This document shows, one piece after another, positions 60,691-64,000 of a stretch of DNA of 64,000 nucleotides (positions are counted from its first letter, which is position 1; every line of letters begins with the position of its first letter). Origin of the DNA: Odontocerum albicorne. Its lineage: Eukaryota > Arthropoda > Insecta > Trichoptera > Odontoceridae. Under the pieces are notes generated by a model that was given only the letters and a program-made list of their open reading frames with translations, had not been told where the DNA came from and searched no databases. The position numbers were made by a program, and so were the translations under genes. The stretch is from assembly GCA_949825065.1 (NCBI GenBank), contig OX463848.1, forward strand, positions 44,097,601 to 44,161,600, in the 5' to 3' direction.

Positions 60691-63600
60691 CAAGTTTAGT
60701 CTTTTTTTTCTGATTTCATATTATTTCTTACTTATTATTGATAAGCGATATTAATAACCCTCAAATACCAAAAAACAAGTGTTTTGTTAGTAAAATATTT
60801 TTTGATCTGTTTCGTCTTTTGAGACTAAGAACCTTTCAAGTTAAGTCAACTTTTTTTTGTCTGATTTCATATTATTACTTACTTATTATTGATAAGCGAT
60901 ATTAATTACCCTCAAATACCAAAAAACATGTGTTTTGTGAGTTCAATATTTTTTGCGCATTTTCGTCTATTGAGGCTAAAATCCTTTTAAGTTAAGTAAA
61001 TTTTTTTTTTGTCTGATTTCATATTATTTCTAACTTAATATTGATAAGCGATATTAATAACCCTCAAATACCAAAAAACAAGTGTTTTGTGAGTAAAATA
61101 TTTTTTGATCTGTTTCCTCTTTTGAGACTAAGAACCTTTCAAGTTTGGTCAATTTTTTTTGTCTAATTTCATATTAATACTTACCTTTTATTGATAAGCG
61201 ATATTAATAACCCTCAAATACCAAAAAACAAGTGTTTTGTGAGATAAATATTTTTTGCGCATTTTCGTCTATTGAGGCTTAAATCCTTTCAAGTTTAGTC
61301 CTTTTTTTTCTGATTTCATATTATTTCTTACTTATTATTGATAAGCGATATTAATAACCCTCAAATACCAAAAAACAAGTGTTTTGTTAGTAAAATATTT
61401 TTTGATCTGTTTCGTCTTTTGAGACTAAGAACCTTTCAAGTTAAGTCAACTTTTTTTTGTCTGATTTCATATTATTACTTACTTATTATTGATAAGCGAT
61501 ATTAATTACCCTCAAATACCAAAAAACAAGTGTTTTGTGAGTTCAATATTTTTGGCGCATTTTCGTCTATTGAGGCTTAAATCCTTTTAAGTTAAGTAAA
61601 TTTTTTTTTGTCTGATTTCATATTATTTCTTACTTATTATTTATAAGCGATATCAATAACCCTCAAATACCAAAAAACAAGTGTTTTGTGAGTAAAATAT
61701 TTTTGGATCTGTTTCGTCTTTCGAGACTAAGAACCTTTCAAGTTAAGTCAACTTTTTTTTGTCTGATTTCATATTATTACTTTTTTATTATTGATAAGCG
61801 ATATTAATTACCCTCAAATACCAAAAAACAAGTGTTTTGTGAGATAAATATTTTTTGCGCATTTTCGTCTATTGAGGCTTAAATCCTTTCAAGTTTAGTA
61901 TTTTTTTTCTGATTTCATATTATTTCTTACTTATTATTGATAAGCGATATTAATAACCCTCAAATACCAAAAAACAAGTGTTTTGTTAGTAAAATATTTT
62001 TTGATCTGTTTCGTCTTTTGAGACTAAGAACCTTTCAAGTTAAGTCAACTTTTTTTTGTCTGATTTCATATTATTACTTACTTATTATTGATAAGCGATA
62101 TTAATTACCCTCAAATACCAAAAAACATGTGTTTTGTGAGTTCAATATTTTTTGCGCATTTTCGTCTATTGAGGCTAAAATCCTTTTAAGTAAAGTAAAT
62201 TTTTTTTTTGTCTGATTTCATATTATTTCTAACTTATTATTGATAAGCGTTATTAATAACCCTCAAATACCAAAAAACAAGTGTTTTGTGAGTAAAATAT
62301 TTTTTGATCTGTTTCCTCTTTTGAGACTAAGAACCTTTCAAGTTTGGTCAATTTTTTTTGTCTAATTTCATATTTATACTTACCTTTTATTGATAAGCGA
62401 TATTAATAACCCTCAAATACCAAAAAACAAGTGTTTTGTGAGATAAATATTTTTTGCGCATTTTCGTCTATTGAGGCTTAAATCCTTTCAAGTTTAGTCC
62501 TTTTTTTTCTGATTTCATATTATTTCTTACTTATTATTGATAAGCGATATTAATAACCCTCAAATACCAAAAAACAAGTGTTTTGTGAGTAAAATATTTT
62601 TTGATCTGTTTCGTCTTTTGAGACTAAGAACCTTTCAAGTTACGTCAACTTTTTTTTGTCTGATTTCATTTTATTACTTACTTATTATTGATAAGCGATA
62701 TTAATTACCCTCAAATACCAAAAAACAAGTGTTTTGTGAGTTCAATATTTTTTGCGCATTTTCGTCTATTGAGGCTAAAATCCTTTTAAGTTAAGTAAAA
62801 TTTTTTTTTGTCTGATTTCATATTATTTCTTACTTATTATTGATAAGCGATATTAATAACCCTCAAATACCAAAAAACAAATGTTTTGTGCGTTAAATAT
62901 TTTTGGAGCAGCTTCGTCCTTCGAGATTTAGAACCTTTCAAGTTTAGTCATTTTTTTTGTCTAATTTCATATAATTACTTACTTATTATTGATAAGCGAT
63001 ATTAATAACCCTCAAATACCAAAAAACAAGTGTTTTGTGAGATAAATATTTTTTGCGCATTTTCGTCTATTGAGGCTGAAATCCTTTCTAGTTAAGTCAA
63101 TTTTTTTTTGCCTGATTTCATATTATTTCTTACTTATTATTGATAAGCGATATTAATAACCCTCAAATACCAAAAAACAAGTTTTTTGTGAGTAAAATAT
63201 TTTTTGATCTGTTTCGTCTTTTGAGACTAAGAACCTTTCAAGTTTGGTCAATTTTTTTTTGTCTAATTTCATATAATTACTTACTTATTATTGATAAGCG
63301 ATATTAATAACCCTCAAATACCAAAAAACAAGTGTTTTGTGAGATAAATATTTTTTGCGCATTTTCGTCTATTGAGGCTTAAATCCTTTCAAGTTTAGTC
63401 ATTTTTTTTTTGTCTGATTTCATATTATTTCTTACTTATTATTGATAAGCGATATTAATAACCCTCAAATACCAAAAAACAAGTGTTTTGTGAGATAAAT
63501 ATTTTTTGATCTGTTTTGTCTTTTGAGACTAAGAACCTTTCAAGTTTGGTCAATTTTTTTTTGTCTAATTTCATATTATTACTTACTTATTATTGATAAG

Positions 63601-64000
63601 CGATATTAATAAACCTCAAATACCAAACAACAAGTGTTTTGTGAGTAAAGTATTTTTTGATCTGTTTCGTCTTTTGAGACTAAGAACCTTTCAAGTTTGG
63701 TCAATTTTTTTTGTCTAATTTCATATAATTACTAACTTATTATTGATAAGCGATATTAATAACCCTCAAATACCAAAAAACAAGTGTTTTGTGAGATAAA
63801 TATTTTTTGCGCATTTTCGTCTATTGAGGCTTAAATCCTTTCAAGTTTAGTCAATTTTTTTTTGTCTGATTTCATATTATTTCTTACTTATTATTGATAA
63901 GCGATATTAATAACCCTCAAATACCAAAAAACAAGTGTTTTGTGAGATAAATGTTTTTTGCGCATTTTCGTCTATTGAGGCTTAAATCCTTTCAAGTTTA

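Larger units (their letters stand above)
36022..64000 (+). repeat. Satellite array, block 3 (about 187 monomers)
   Basis: The array resumes in the monomer split by the gypsy element and runs unbroken to the end of the window, always in the same orientation. Most of it is built from copied multi-monomer blocks; positions from about 49 kb onward are especially redundant. Single-copy oddities include an extra G (ataaggcgatatt) near 53240 and an A-rich variant (caaataaaaaaaaacaag) near 38375. The open frame at 45116-45322 is satellite read-through. No gene, RNA gene or further insertion is seen. Confidence 0.97.

Noticed and set aside
1..64000. CRISPR array
   Set aside because: The repeats are contiguous 150-bp units with no unique spacers, and the context is a eukaryotic satellite with retrotransposons.
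1..64000. Telomeric repeat or telomere-specific LINE array
   Set aside because: No TTAGG-type or other short telomeric repeats are seen, and only one LINE copy is present, flanked on both sides by satellite.
1..64000. A previously undescribed gene system hidden in the array
   Set aside because: Apart from the two retroelements, every stretch I read is explained by the same satellite monomer and its variants; no unexplained non-repeat sequence remains.

Overview
This window is almost entirely a eukaryotic tandem satellite array. An AT-rich monomer of about 150 bp is repeated head to tail, always in the same orientation, from the first base to the last. Two retrotransposon insertions interrupt it. 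About 57.9 kb of the 64 kb is satellite, roughly 386 monomers by length. The elements (a Jockey-type LINE and a Ty3/gypsy-type LTR element with an arthropod-style Gag) point to an arthropod, most likely an insect. No host single-copy gene allows a closer call. An array of this size with higher-order structure suggests pericentromeric or centromeric heterochromatin, but nothing in the sequence proves centromere function.

Layout: satellite 1-1750; a 5'-truncated Jockey-like LINE at about 1751-4867, with an intact ORF2 (endonuclease plus reverse transcriptase), the last codons of ORF1 and an A-rich 3' tail; satellite 4868-33042; a 3'-truncated Ty3/gypsy element at 33043-36021 (5' LTR, primer binding site, gag, then protease, reverse transcriptase and RNase H); satellite 36022-64000. 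Both insertions lie on the + strand, in the sense used here to read the monomer.

The satellite has internal order. Monomers fall into recognisable variants (called A, A', B, B' and C here) that mostly alternate between an A-like and a B-like form, giving a near-300 bp dimer. Longer blocks have been copied: a 5-monomer unit (about 748 bp), a 15-monomer tandem duplication (2248 bp), a block repeated about 7.2 kb apart, one about 11.8 kb apart and one about 38.9 kb apart. The gypsy element sits inside only one copy of the 11.8-kb-spaced duplication. The other copy therefore preserves the empty site and orders the events.

The only genes I support are the retrotransposon ORFs. The short open frames in the satellite arise because 150 is a multiple of three; they lack ATG starts and are not annotated as genes. 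I found no RNA genes, CRISPR arrays or new protein system. The interest is in the evolution of the array, the insertion junctions and a conserved dyad in the monomer.
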